DNA of 64,000 bases. Source: Chelydra serpentina. Lineage: Eukaryota; Chordata; Testudines; Chelydridae. The notes under the pieces were generated by a model. It saw only the letters and a program-made list of their open reading frames with translations, searched no databases and had not been told where the DNA came from. Each line of letters starts with the position of its first letter. The stretch's first letter is position 1. Positions 55,106-64,000 of the stretch are shown piece by piece. The DNA is taken from the NCBI GenBank assembly GCA_037349315.1, contig JBAIAC010000027.1:2046001-2110000 (forward strand), in the 5' to 3' direction. Both the position numbers and the translations under genes were made by a program.

Positions 55106-55111
55106 TTTATT
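55106..55111 (-). terminator. ABHD15: Candidate ABHD15 poly(A) signal
   Basis: TTTATT on the + strand is AATAAA on the - strand. It is followed on that strand by GTGATGCTCGGCTCC and then a T-rich TTGCTTTGTT, suitable for cleavage near 55085-55092. I saw no closer canonical signal after the stop. Confidence 0.5.
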
Positions 55112-55531
55112 GTGGGTGGTGCTACACACACCATTATACTGAACAGAGGCCTGAGTCTTCCAGGCCCACTTTCTACTGGGATAGATCACCAAGGGTTAAA
55201 ACAGGGAAACTGGACTCCTTCCTGCTCGTGTTTCTGTTCGCACCAGCTGGGAGGGGTGAGTCTACAGGTGTGCATTTTCCTTCTGGTAGAAAATGCCACA
55301 AGCACTAACTGATAAGGCTTATTGTACAGTATATTGTCAGTATTCTGGTATCCTTCTGGTTCAACATACATTAGCGTTCATATATAACCTGTATTAATTG
55401 TATAGATTGTGCATTTAAAGCTGTTACCAAGTTGTCAGAAAATAAGAGAAGAGAAAATAAGGTCGTATGTAATATTTTGTTTGTAAGTATCCTTTGTAAC
55501 AGAGCAAAGGAAATGTTAAAAAATCAACTGT

Positions 55532-55537
55532 AATAAA
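55532..55537 (+). terminator. TAOK1: Candidate distal poly(A) signal of TAOK1
   Basis: AATAAA in an AT-rich stretch that ends abruptly where the GC-rich ABHD15 region begins. The GT-rich sequence at 55558-55585 fits a downstream cleavage element, placing cleavage near 55550-55556. Confidence 0.65.
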
Positions 55538-56060
55538 GTAATTTTAGTACATGGAGCGTCTGCTGCAGGTTTTGAAAGGTGGGATTTAGCCAGGACTCGG
55601 GGGCTAATGCCGCCTCCGGTGGAGAGCGCCCGAGGATCAGGGTGTGGGCTTCGCATCTCCTCCGAACGCTGGTCCTGCAGCAGCACAGTGCCCTCCCATG
55701 GCAGGGGCATGCTGGAGATTGCTTTGACCCGGGGGCACTCTCCCCCCCCACCCCCGGCACGCTCGGGCTGGCCGCTGCGAAGTGTATGTCCTCGTGGGCT
55801 TTCATAGGCACAAGGGGAGGATCAGTGAGCCGTGCCCAGCCTGGGCCATTTTCAGTGCGGCGGGAACACACCAGTCACGTCAGCCCCGTAGGCTTTCAAC
55901 AGGCTGCTCCTGTGGGGAGGGGATGCGGGGCCTTTGGGTGCAGTGCCTGCCGTGCTGGTGTGAGCGTGTGGGAAGGCTGGGCACCGCTGGGTGCTGCTTG
56001 TCCTCTGACGGGGTGACTGCGCAGCATTGCATGGCCCTGGGCCTGCCTCTCCCAGGGGCG

Positions 56061-56559
56061 CTACCTGGTGTAGGACCTCTGCCAGCTGAAGATCTCCTGG
56101 AGGGGGCAGGCGGCGGAGGAAGCCTCTCTCTTCTGCGGGCCACCCCTCCTGCACCGGTGCAGCCCCTTCAGCCTCTCCTCCGCGCGGAAGAACTCGGCAA
56201 CGGCCGCCAAGTACTCCAGCGTCACCTCGTGGCTCCAGGAGCAGGGCCCCTCCCGCAGGAAGCCGCAGTGCCCGCCGTGGGGCGTCAGCAGCAGGAAGAA
56301 GTAGGGGCTGCTGCGGAAGAGCTCCATGGGGAGGGTGCTGGCTGGAGGCCCCCGGACGGGGTCATCGGCGCTGCAGATGCACAGGACTGGGACGGCTGCC
56401 TCGTCCGCGTCCCGGAGGGGGTCGTTGCGATCCCAGTACGCATCCCAGGTGACGGGCTGCTGCTTGGTCTGGCAGAAGAGGGTTTCCTCAAACTCCCGGA
56501 GCGAGCGGCTCCGGAACAGCCTGCCCGTCTCCACCACCTCTGCCAGCGCGGTGGTGTAC
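56061..56559 (-). CDS. ABHD15: ABHD15 coding exon 2 (residues 305-470)
   Basis: 499 bp. Starts YTTALAEVVETGRLFRSRSL and contains WDRNDPLRDADEAAVPVLC, the ADDP acid loop and the HGGH histidine loop. It ends at TAG (56061-56063). Confidence 0.95.
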
Positions 56560-59500
56560 CTGGAGGGGACAAAGGCGAGAGGCCGGGGCGCGGCTCACAT
56601 GGAGCGTCTGTGCCCTCAGTGTTCACCAGTACACCGCTGCCCATTGCTGGGTGGTCTCGGATTTCTCAAGTGTTTCAAGGGTGTCCAACGGCTGCCATAG
56701 CTGGCTAGTGGCACTGCCCTACAGCGGCTCTGGGCTACGAGCCCCTGAATCCCACCTCCAGTGCCTCATCTGTTTGGCTTAGTGGGGGCCTGAAGCCACA
56801 GCATGGCAGGAGTGCTAGATACCATGGTGACGGGCACGTTACAAATGCCTGGCTAGGCCGTGGTGTTTGTGTGCATCTGCCCCTGCGTTTGTGACACACC
56901 CAATCTGGATTGGCCCTGAACTCCTCTCTTCATCCTCGCCGGGCTCCCCCCGGGGGGAGCTGGGTACAGCGTGCCCTGCTTCGAGCCCGTCCCACCCAAA
57001 CCTACAGCCAGTTAGTGCCGCGGGTGCATGTACCCGTTTAATGCCTCTGCTTTTGCAGTCCCTGCCCCCTCAGCTCGGCAGGGCCCCGCGGCAGGGGGGG
57101 CCTGGGGGCTCCATGGGGCCAGCCCTCCCCTGCTGCAGTCACTTGGGTTGGTAACCATAGTGACGAGGAGAATCTTAGCACCTGGCCTCCCGTAGGTGGC
57201 TCTGGTTCCCATGGCAGCAGGCTGAGGCTGCTGCATGTCAGTGTGGGAGATGGGGGGGCATGCTGTGTGTGAGGGGCCCCGCGGCCGCCCCAGGGTGAGT
57301 CTGGCACCCAACGCTGCCCCTAGGCCAGGGCATCCCCAGATCTCCAGCTGCCCGCGAAGGGAGACCTGCCCCATCCCTGGCTCCCACGCGCGGGGCGAGG
57401 GACCGGCATCGTGTTCCCAACACCAATCCAATTCAGGAGCCCGAGTGTCCCCCTGCCTCTGGGCTGGGCTCCTGAGCAGGGCTTTCTCCATCCCCAGGGG
57501 TGGTGACTTCCCTTCCCTCCCCCAGAAAGGGGCCCCCTTTGGCGCTGGCCCAATGGCCTCCCTAGCACCCGGCGCCGTTGGACTTCTCCGTGTTCCTGGA
57601 AGTGTCCATTGATGGTCCCAGGCTGCACGGTGGTGGTGGTGGGGGGGGGTACGGGGGGGACACTCAGGGTAATGAGGTGCAGACAGGCACCATCAGCCCC
57701 AATCAGGTGCCCCCGGAGGCAGACTGGCCAGGGAAGCGGTGAGGCCAGCGGGGTCCTGCTGCCGTTCTGGAGCTGCTCAAAGGGAGGATTTTGAGCTGGT
57801 GGGGCTGCCCTTACCTAGCACAGCCAGGGCCTGCTCTACACACGCACTGTCTCCCGGGATAATGCAGTTGGGGTGTCACTCGGCTTACAGCCCTGGTGTG
57901 GACACCACTCTGGAGGTTTCAAGGTGTCTTACGCCTGTATAGCTTATCTCCCCCCCGCCCCCAGGAGTAGCTAGGCTGGTGCAAAGCCCCTGGATAGCTG
58001 TGCCCACGGGCGGGGGCCGAAGAGTTTGTGGTACGTGCCAGGAGCCCTCAGCAGGGCCGGTGGCTGGGCTGAGCAGTTTGCCCCAGGGCAGATCTATCTC
58101 TGGGGAGAGCTGTGCTGGTTTCGGAGGTAAAACTTCAGCAGAACTATTCCAAGCTCAGGTTTGGGGCTCGCTGAGGTAGTGACCGTAGCTTCCCCCACCC
58201 AGCCAGGCCGTTCCCTGGCTGCCCGGCTCCAGGGAGTTTTGGCAGGTTTTAAATTTGGTCTGGGGCATTTCTAATGCGCCCATCGGCGTTGGAACGAGGT
58301 GACTCCGCTTGTAACAATTCACACCCACCTGGGCTCCCCACTCGCTCCCCCAGCCTCCCAGAGCGTGCGGCTGTACCCGGCTGTGCCGTAGCAGGGGCTG
58401 TCAGCTGACCCTGCCTCGCTGGCTTCCCTTCACGCTCCTGGTGTTGAGCTGTTGAGCCTCCGGGCTCCTGCCTGTGCGCTCCCTGCTCGCTCCGGCTATC
58501 GGCCCAGCCTCTGCGGGTCTTCTCCCCTCACCCACGGGCCCCGGATCCGGCCAGGCATGAGTTCCTGGGGTTGTGAAAGTGCAGCTGGCTGCCGAGCAAG
58601 TTACCCATGCGCTGACCTGCCGGTGCCCCTCAATCCTGATCTGCAGCCCCTTGCTCCCCCAGCCCTGGGATCCCCCAATCTACCCCGCTCGGCTGATGCC
58701 CCCGAGCCTGCCCTGCCGCCCCAAAGAACTTCGTTCCTGTTCCTGCCGCCCCCGGGCGCCCCCAGGCCAGTGCAGCCAAGAGGGGCTCAGAAAGTACCCA
58801 CCTGCTGAGGCCTCGTTTCTGGTGTAGGAGCAGGCTCCACTCATACAGCCAGGGGCACCCGGTCTCCAGCCACTCCTGGCACCTGAACACGGGCGAGATG
58901 CAAGCGGCTGCGGCCAGGTAGCTGGAGGAGCCGCACTCCCCCAGGTAGGAGAGGAGCAGGCCTGAGCCCGAGCCCTCGCTCACGGCGCAGAGCACGGAAC
59001 CGGGCTGCCGCACGCGGATGTACATCACCGCCTCCTTGAGGTCGCCTGGCTCCCCGAAGGCCTGCAGCTTGAGGCTGGCAAGCGGGCTGCCGTTGTGCCC
59101 CCTCCGGTTGAAGATGACGGGCTTGTAGCCCTGCTCCAGGGCCAGCAGGCAGAGCTGCAGGACGCCCCTGGTGACCTTGCCGGAGGCATTGGGAAGGACA
59201 AGCAGCACCGGGGTGGTGCCAAAGGCTGTGGTCGCTCTACTCCGCTTGCTGGGGCCCCGGGGCCCCATGACCCAGTCCAAGGCGACCAGGCCCCCATCAG
59301 CCAGCTGCAGGAGCTCCCGGGCCAGCTCCGGCCGGCGGGCAGCAGGGAAGAGGAGCTGGAACGTGGTCTGGAGCTGAGGCCAGGTCCTCCACAGCCAGCG
59401 CCCGCTCTGCAGGGCAGCGCCCCGCCGCAGGCTCCTCAGCAGGCTCTGGGCCAGGGCGGAGGGTTTGCAGATGAGCCGGCAGCGCCCTGCCTCGGGTCCC

Positions 59501-59715
59501 TCCTCCCCAATGACATTGTCCTCATCTTCTTCCTCGCCTGCACCCCTCGGCTCCCGGCTGGGCAGCAACGTGCCCCGGCCTGGCCCCCAGAGCTCCTGGG
59601 CTACGAGGCAGAGGAGGGCTAAAGCCACGGCCCAGGCCGCAAGGCTCCCTAGGGCGAGCATGAGGTCCCTCGCCCAGCTGGGGAAGAAGTGTCTCCTGGA
59701 GCCCCCCCCCCGCAT
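56061..59715 (-). CDS. ABHD15: Abhydrolase domain-containing protein 15 (ABHD15), complete, two exons
   Basis: Join 59715-58802 and 56559-56061 (- strand): 470 residues plus TAG, close to the 468 of human as I recall it. The donor GTGGGTAC and acceptor CCCTCCAG split an Arg codon (R305). Residues 18-40 are one hydrophobic segment (LALGSLAAWAVALALLCLVA), a signal anchor. Then come an acidic linker (60-72), the family signature CKPSALAQSLLR (83-94) and the alpha/beta-hydrolase core. The elbow region SEGSGSG is at 246-252, the acid-loop ADDP at 369-372 and the HGGHCGF loop at 399-405. The protein ends in SYTR, as in human. Known role: a PDE3B partner in adipocytes needed for insulin suppression of lipolysis. 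A run of ten G in codons 2-5 makes the N-terminus sensitive to indel error; M19 is an alternative start. Neighbour TAOK1 is convergent, as in human 17q11.2. Confidence 0.95.
56560..58801 (-). other. ABHD15: ABHD15 intron (2.2 kb, GC-rich)
   Basis: GC-rich intron between the two coding exons, with G-runs at 57640-57660 and 57250-57260. No repeat family or embedded gene was recognised. Confidence 0.85.
58802..59715 (-). CDS. ABHD15: ABHD15 coding exon 1 (residues 1-305)
   Basis: 914 bp from ATG to a GTGGGTAC donor. Carries the membrane anchor, the acidic linker and the first half of the hydrolase fold, including NRRGHNGSPL (203-212) and SYLGECGSSSY (256-266). Another ATG eleven bases upstream (59726) is out of frame. 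Confidence 0.94.
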
Positions 59716-59860
59716 GGGCTCCGCATCGGCCCCCCTTGTTACTTAGCAAATAATGGATTTGTTTGAGGGCGAGTGTGCCGATTGGATGGGGGTTGTGCAA
59801 GCGTTAACCCTTCCCCTGCCAGGCGCGCTCACCAGGGCCCTGGCTAGCTCCCTCCACGAT
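59716..59860 (-). promoter_or_regulatory. ABHD15: ABHD15 proximal promoter with CCAAT box
   Basis: Immediately upstream of the ATG on the - strand, an inverted ATTGG at 59781-59785 gives a CCAAT box 66 bp before the start codon, in GC-rich sequence with no TATA box. The 5' UTR would be very short, or the ATG lies in a TATA-less CpG promoter. Inference from motif and position only. Confidence 0.4.
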
Positions 59861-60360
59861 CTCCTCTCTCCAGCTGGGGGGCGGAGGCGGCGTTGCTGTT
59901 AGGAAGCCACCAGCTGCAGGGAATGTTCTGCAGCCTCCTCCCTCTTTGGTCTCCCCTGGTCCAGGGGGGTCCTGGCTCCCTGCAGCCGGAGGGCGGGACT
60001 TGTTCACATCCCTAACTCCCCCCTGCTCGCTGAGCCCTTGAAGACAGGCAACCCCCCCACCCCACCCCCCTCCTCGAATCCCCCATTCCCCATCGCAGAC
60101 AGGTTCCTAGGGCCTGTACCCAAGACTGCCCCTCCCATCCAGCTGGGCGAGTCGAGGGGGGTCTTGGTGCACTGGCCTTTCCCTGGACCTGGAGCAGGTC
60201 GGGGCGGGGGGGAGGGACCAGACCCCCGCATGAGGCCTGGGAGTGAGATGCCCGACCAGAAGCAGGGAATGGGGCTCATGCAGGAGGAACCAGGCGCGGT
60301 GCATTGACCTGGGCACATGGGAGTTCAGGGGAGATGAGCCCACGGCTCTTCCAGCCTCAA

Positions 60361-60494
60361 CCCACGGCCCGGCTGCGGCCGCGGAGCCGGCGTCTGGCCC
60401 CACGGCCCGGCTGCGGGCGGGGAGCCGGCGTCTGGCCCCACGGCCCGGCTGCGGGCGGGGAGCCGGCGTCTGGCCCCACGGCCCGGCTGCAGGG
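60361..60494. repeat. 38-bp tandem repeat, about 3.5 copies
   Basis: The ACGGCCCGGCTGCGG landmark recurs at exact 38-bp spacing (60364, 60402, 60440, 60478), with GGAGCCGGCGTCTGG between. Confidence 0.9.
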
Positions 60495-61284
60495 AGGGTG
60501 AGGGTTTCTCATGGGAATTTTCCATCGCAAATCACTCTGCCCCCCTCCCCTGCCTGCCCCATATGGGTGGCACAGAAATGGAGCCATTACACCCTGTACC
60601 TGCCCTGCGGGCCCCTGAGCACCATGGCCACTCCTCGTGCGGTGGGTGTAATTCACCCCCATCCTGCTCCCTCTACCACACACCCCACGGGAGGAGGGGC
60701 AGGGCCTTGTTCCTGAGGGCGCTTTAGGGCCCCGGTCCTGCACTGAGAGCCGGTGGGTGATTTTGTAGGCTCAGGCTGTGAACCTGCCCTTCGTCCCTTC
60801 CTTGTGTCTGGGCCTGGGCTCCGAGCCGGGATCTGTGTGCACCGTGCAGTGGGGCTCTGGGCACAGCAGCGCCTGGGGGGCCAGGGGCCTGGCAGGGGGG
60901 AGAAGTCTGTTTCTCTGGGGTAGGAAAGGCCCCTGGGGACATGGGGCCTGTGTGTAGCTCCTGCGGCAGCCGGGGGCGGAGGGAGGGGAAGGTGAACGCC
61001 GGCTGGGCCCGGGGGGGCTGCTAATCCTGCCACAGCGCCACGGCAATGGGCAAAGTCCTCTGCGCCCCCGGAGCACGGGCCAGGCGCCCTGGGCCAAAGT
61101 CCCCACGTGGCTGCACCAAGGGCCCCCGGGTGGGGGTGGGTCTGCCCAGGGCAGGGCCCCTTACCCACAGGCCATGGGTGGGCTGAGCCATGGGGCAGGC
61201 TGGAGGGGGGGCTCCACCAGAGACCTCACGGCTTAGAACTGTGCCCACCCTGGGGCCTGGTAGACCGCAGGCGCTGCCCCTTAT

Positions 61285-61505
61285 CTCCCCAGCCCCCCAC
61301 TGCCACATACACCCCACTCCCTGCCCCCCACCTTTCCAGCCCCCACTGCCCCATACACCCTACTCCCCGCCCCCACCTCTCCATCCCCCGGTCCAGCCCA
61401 CCACTTCCCAGCCCCCACTGCCCCATACACCCCACTCCCCGCCCCCCACCTCTCCATCCCCCTGCCCCAGCCCACCACTTCCCAGCCCCCCACATCTCCC
61501 CACTG
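61285..61505. repeat. C-rich imperfect tandem repeat
   Basis: CCACTGCCCCATACACC followed by ACTCCCCGCCCCCCACCTCT recurs about three times, with CAGCCCACCACTTCCCAGCC between. Strongly pyrimidine-biased + strand. Confidence 0.75.
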
Positions 61506-61510
61506 CCCCA

Positions 61511-61898
61511 GCCCAGGGCCGGCTCCAGGCACCAGCTTGCCAAGCTGGTGCTTGGGGCGGCAGGTGAGAAGGGGGCGGCAATCCGAGTCCCGCGGCGGCA
61601 ATTCGGCGGCAGGTCCGCTCTTCCCGCGAATTGCCGCCGCGGGACTCGGACTGCCGCCCCAGTCTCGCCTGCCGCGGCAAAGGGGCTGCAGGTCCGCCGC
61701 TGTCCCCTTGCCGCTCCGGAATGGGACTGCCTGCGTCGGGGGCGGGGCGCCGCTACGTCTGCCTGCGTCGGGGGCGGGGCCCGCTACGTCTGCCTGCGTC
61801 GGGGGCGGGGCCCCGCTACGTCTGCCTGCGTCGGGGGCGGGGCGCCGCCACCCCTGCTGGGGGCGGCAGAATTGTAAGAGCCGCCCCCGCCCCGGCCT
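61511..61898. mobile_element. GC-rich non-autonomous element carrying a 32-bp minisatellite
   Basis: Starts CAGGGCCGGCTCCAGGC and may end GAGCCGCCCCCGCCCCGGCCTG, loose inverted repeats. Interior hairpins include CACCAGCTTG / CAAGCTGGTG (61528-61551) and GCGGCGGCAATT / AATTGCCGCCGC (61590-61640), where GTCCCGCGG and CCGCGGGAC also pair. Contains the four-unit array at 61728-61854. Confidence 0.55.
61728..61854. repeat. 32-bp GC-box minisatellite (4 units)
   Basis: Units of 32, 31, 32 and 32 bp, each with TGCGTCGGGGGCGGGGC. Aligned to the reverse complement of the 21179-21557 unit, 27 of 32 positions match, with the core GGGGCGGGGCCCCG shared. Confidence 0.9.
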
Positions 61899-62339
61899 GC
61901 TCCCCCCCCCCCCGGGCTGCTCGGGCCGGGCCGTAGGGAGGAGTCACCGCGGGACTCGGCTGCGACACCGGGCGTGGGCAGGGCCCGGGGGTGGGGGGGC
62001 CCGAGGGGGACTTGGGGTCCCTCGCGCGTTAACCTTCGTTCTTGAACGTGCCGTTGAAGGTGGGGCTGCCCCCCCCCCCCCCCCGCGGTAGGACCCCTTC
62101 CCGGGCCCTGCCGCCGCTCAGCTGGGGTGACGGGCCCCCACCAGCCGCCCCGCGTCATTTCGACAGCCCCGTGGGGGCCCCGCAGCAGGGACCCCCTGGC
62201 GGGGGCAGAGCTCAGCTGGAGCCCGCCCCTTGCCGGCCTGGGGGGGCGGGGCGGACACGGGGGGGCGGGGCACGTGCGGCCCCTTTGCAGATTCGTGCCC
62301 GGGCTGGTCCCTGGCCCCGCCCCACCCCGGGCGCGGGGG

Positions 62340-62470
62340 CCCAGCGTCGGCTCCGGCCCCTTTAAATCCTGCACAGCCCGGCGGAGAAGCCGCTCGCCCG
62401 CTCCCATTGGCCTCCCCGGAAGCCAGAGTCCCGCCCTCCCTCCGCCGAGCCAATGAGAAAGTGCCCAGAT
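62340..62470. promoter_or_regulatory. CpG-rich promoter candidate with two opposed CCAAT boxes
   Basis: Dense CpG with TTTAAAT (62361-62367), ATTGG (62406-62410), an Ets-type CCGGAAG (62416-62422) and CCAAT (62450-62454). The opposed CCAAT boxes and lack of long repeats suggest a bidirectional promoter, perhaps for the gene right of ABHD15 (TP53I13 in human). No transcript evidence. Confidence 0.4.
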
Positions 62471-62603
62471 GGCAGCCCTGCCCCGCCCCCACACGCCTCG
62501 TCTGGCTGCGCGGTGCCCGGTGGCGGCGCCCCCTGTTTGCTCCCCGCGGGCGGCTGCAGGTCAGACCCCGCGGGCAGCGTGGGGCCGGGCGGTGCCCTGC
62601 GCG

Positions 62604-62892
62604 CCCTGGCCCTGCCCCGGTACTGCCCCCTGGCCCTGCCCCGGTACTGCCCCTGCCCCGCCACTGCCCCCTGGCCCTGCCCCGGTACTGCCCCCTGGCC
62701 CTGCCCCGGTACTGCTCCTGCCCCTGCTGGAACTGCCCCGCCCCTGCCCCCTGGCCCTGCCCCGGTACTGCCCCCTGGCCCTGCCCCGCCACTGCCCCCT
62801 GGCCCTGCCCCGGTACTGCCCCTGCCCCTGCCGGAACTGCCCCGCCACTGCCCCCTGCTGGAACTGCCCCGCCACTGCCCCCTGGCCCTGCT
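62604..62892. repeat. 24-bp tandem repeat (about 12 units)
   Basis: CCCTGGCCCTGCCCCGGTAC recurs with TGCC to make a 24-bp unit; variants have CTGCTGGAACTGCCCCGCCA inserts. A multiple of three, so all frames stay open and give Pro/Ala/Leu-rich pseudo-peptides. Confidence 0.9.
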
Positions 62893-63253
62893 CCTGCCCT
62901 GCGGGTGGCTCCCAGCTGGGCCCCTGCGCTCGGGAAGGGCTCGGGAGACAAAGGCAGCAGGTGCCTGCCAAGGACCGGCGGGCATCCGGGCACGGCTGGA
63001 GCGCCCGGGCTGCACAGTGGCCTCGCCAGTCCTTGGATGCGGGTGCTGCCCCCAGCCAGGCCGCACAGGCATCGCCCAGCCACCGGGCCTGGCGTGCCCT
63101 AGAGCACCCGTCCGGGGCCTGCGAGTGCCAGGCCCCACCGCAGCACTTCAGGGCTCTGGCTCTGTCGCCCACCACTGGCCCCTGCTAGCATGCAGGAGTC
63201 TGCCTCTCGGCCTCTGCCCCTGCTCCACTGACGCCTCGTCTCTCCTCCCCCAG

Positions 63254-63298
63254 CACCGAGGGGCTGCCTGATCCAGCCTGAGCCTCATGCAGGAGTGG
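63254..63298 (+). other. Possible small exon (speculative)
   Basis: 45 bp between a good acceptor (TCTCCTCCCCCAG) and a consensus donor (GTGAGT), with an ATG at 63287 just before the donor. Could be an early exon of the next + strand gene. The peptide is too short to identify. Confidence 0.2.
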
Positions 63299-63539
63299 GT
63301 GAGTCTGGGGACTGCAGGGGCTGGCTGGAGAATCGGGGGGCAGAGCAGAGCTGCCTGGGTGGGGGGGGCAGTCACAGGGGCTGATGTCCTCAGCGCACCC
63401 CCCCACCCCCACCTCCAGCATCTACCAGCCCAGACCCATTTGGGGCACTAGGGAGCAAGCCAGCAGCTAGAAAAATGTCATTGCTCCCTGGTCGGCAGAT
63501 GCCCAGTGGGCAGCCCATGGCGGGTGCAGAGGCAGGAAC

Positions 63540-64000
63540 TGGGGCCGGTTTTCGATAGCACGTAACGTATCAGGCATCCAATCCAAACACATGAAATCCC
63601 AGCAAGGCCCATTCCTCATAGACCCAGAGTCTAACTGTGGCCACAGTTGGCGGAAAGCTTCTCAATGCCATTGCTAATGCAAGTGTGTGCTCAGAACAGG
63701 CCTGTTCCGGAGGAAATGGAGATCGAGTTTGTGCCTGTCCCTGAACCTTCCGGCCTTTGGTTAAAGCAAAAGTGTGTAGTGCCAGGACAGCCGGAGGGTG
63801 TCTGTGCCATGTAATACAGCTCAGGCTCTGGCACTCGCGGTGGAATGGACTGATCTGAGACAATGTAATTATCAAACACAGATTTCTGCTCGGCCAGAGA
63901 CACTTGTGTAACGCAGACATGGTCCGACTGTAATTATTTCTGACTGTCGCTGACTACCACGACAGTACCTGTAAAGTACTTCTAGACCAGGTAAGGTCCC
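63540..64000. other. Unassigned segment at window end
   Basis: Composition drops to roughly balanced after 8 kb of GC-rich sequence. Two overlapping - strand reading frames (63903-63691 and 63920-63570) are open but resemble nothing I know. May be an interspersed repeat or part of an unrecognised exon. Confidence 0.3.

Larger units (their letters stand above)
45820..55555 (+). other. TAOK1: TAOK1 3' UTR (predicted, about 9.7 kb)
   Basis: No convincing gene lies between the TAOK1 stop and the poly(A) signal at 55532. The segment is mostly AT-rich with scattered T/A-rich UTR-like stretches (for example near 52360-52460, 54240-54420 and 55320-55550), consistent with the very long 3' UTR known for mammalian TAOK1. 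It contains a GC-rich minisatellite (48706-49560), an AT-rich stretch just before it (48530-48625), a TG/CG alternating run (50400-50423) and a 21-C run (54923-54943). The end is inferred from AATAAA plus downstream GT-rich sequence; a shorter form could end near 47945. Confidence 0.7.
55085..56060 (-). other. ABHD15: ABHD15 3' UTR (predicted)
   Basis: From the stop to the first canonical - strand AATAAA I found (55106-55111). The last ~470 bp would be antisense to the end of the predicted TAOK1 3' UTR. The extent is inferred from the poly(A) signal only. Confidence 0.5.
59861..61720. other. GC-rich intergenic region upstream of ABHD15
   Basis: No gene recognised. Contains a 38-bp tandem repeat (60361-60494), a C-rich tandem stretch (61285-61505) and the start of a GC-rich repeat (61511). 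Reading frames here are long only because of high GC. Confidence 0.8.

Noticed and set aside
55782..56708. 308-codon + strand frame antisense to ABHD15 exon 2
   Set aside because: Shadow of a GC-rich coding exon; the - strand frame is clearly the conserved one.
61107..61877. 256-codon + strand frame
   Set aside because: Crosses C-rich tandem repeats and a transposon-like element; low complexity and no family match.
62118..63271. Long frames (up to 321 codons) on both strands in the CpG-rich region
   Set aside because: Very high GC and a 24-bp tandem array keep every frame open. None shows TP53I13 sequence or a signal peptide as expected for that gene.
63254..63298. Assigning the small splice-bounded segment to TP53I13
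   Set aside because: Only 45 bp and no match to the known N-terminus; listed as a speculative exon without a gene name.

Overview
The window is vertebrate nuclear DNA, most likely from a turtle (inference). The reasons are intron-rich coding exons with GT-AG junctions, a tRNA-derived SINE whose 3' tail matches the CR1 LINE tail (the pattern described for cryptodiran turtle SINEs), several CR1 LINE remnants, and many short hAT-like terminal-inverted-repeat elements. There is no bacterial or viral gene organisation.

Layout. Positions 1-45819 hold 18 coding exons of TAOK1 (TAO kinase 1) on the + strand. They join in frame into 957 codons that match residues 45-1001 of the 1001-residue human protein; the first coding exon, with the start codon and glycine-rich loop, lies upstream of the window. 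The stop is at 45817-45819. A 3' UTR of nearly 10 kb probably follows, ending near 55555 and interrupted by a GC-rich minisatellite of about 27 units (48706-49560). ABHD15 (abhydrolase domain containing 15) is on the - strand as two coding exons (59715-58802 and 56559-56061) giving 470 residues. Its first canonical poly(A) signal lies inside the predicted TAOK1 3' UTR, so the two convergent genes may overlap tail to tail. From about 55.6 kb the sequence becomes very GC-rich, with minisatellites, homopolymer runs and a CpG-rich segment with two opposed CCAAT boxes (62360-62460) that could be the promoter of the next gene. In human the order is TAOK1-ABHD15-TP53I13; no TP53I13 coding exon could be recognised here.

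Introns. They carry CR1 LINE pieces (2440-3938, 20527-20927, 24085-24228), SINEs (36085-36270 +, 40168-40347 -), MIR/L2-like remnants, and hAT-like elements, one of 704 bp with a near-perfect 8-bp target duplication (16619-17322). A pair of MITEs with nested hairpins lies at 7479-7777 and 22884-23191. A 32-bp GC-box minisatellite of eleven identical units (21179-21557) has a relative of the same unit length in opposite orientation 40 kb away (61728-61854).

Function. TAOK1 is a STE20-family kinase upstream of p38/JNK and Hippo signalling and of microtubule regulation. ABHD15 is a membrane-anchored alpha/beta-hydrolase-fold protein linked to insulin control of lipolysis. The two are neighbours by conserved synteny, not a functional operon. 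I found no wholly new biological system; the most unusual items are the tandem repeats, the possible convergent UTR overlap and the atypical ABHD15 nucleophile elbow.
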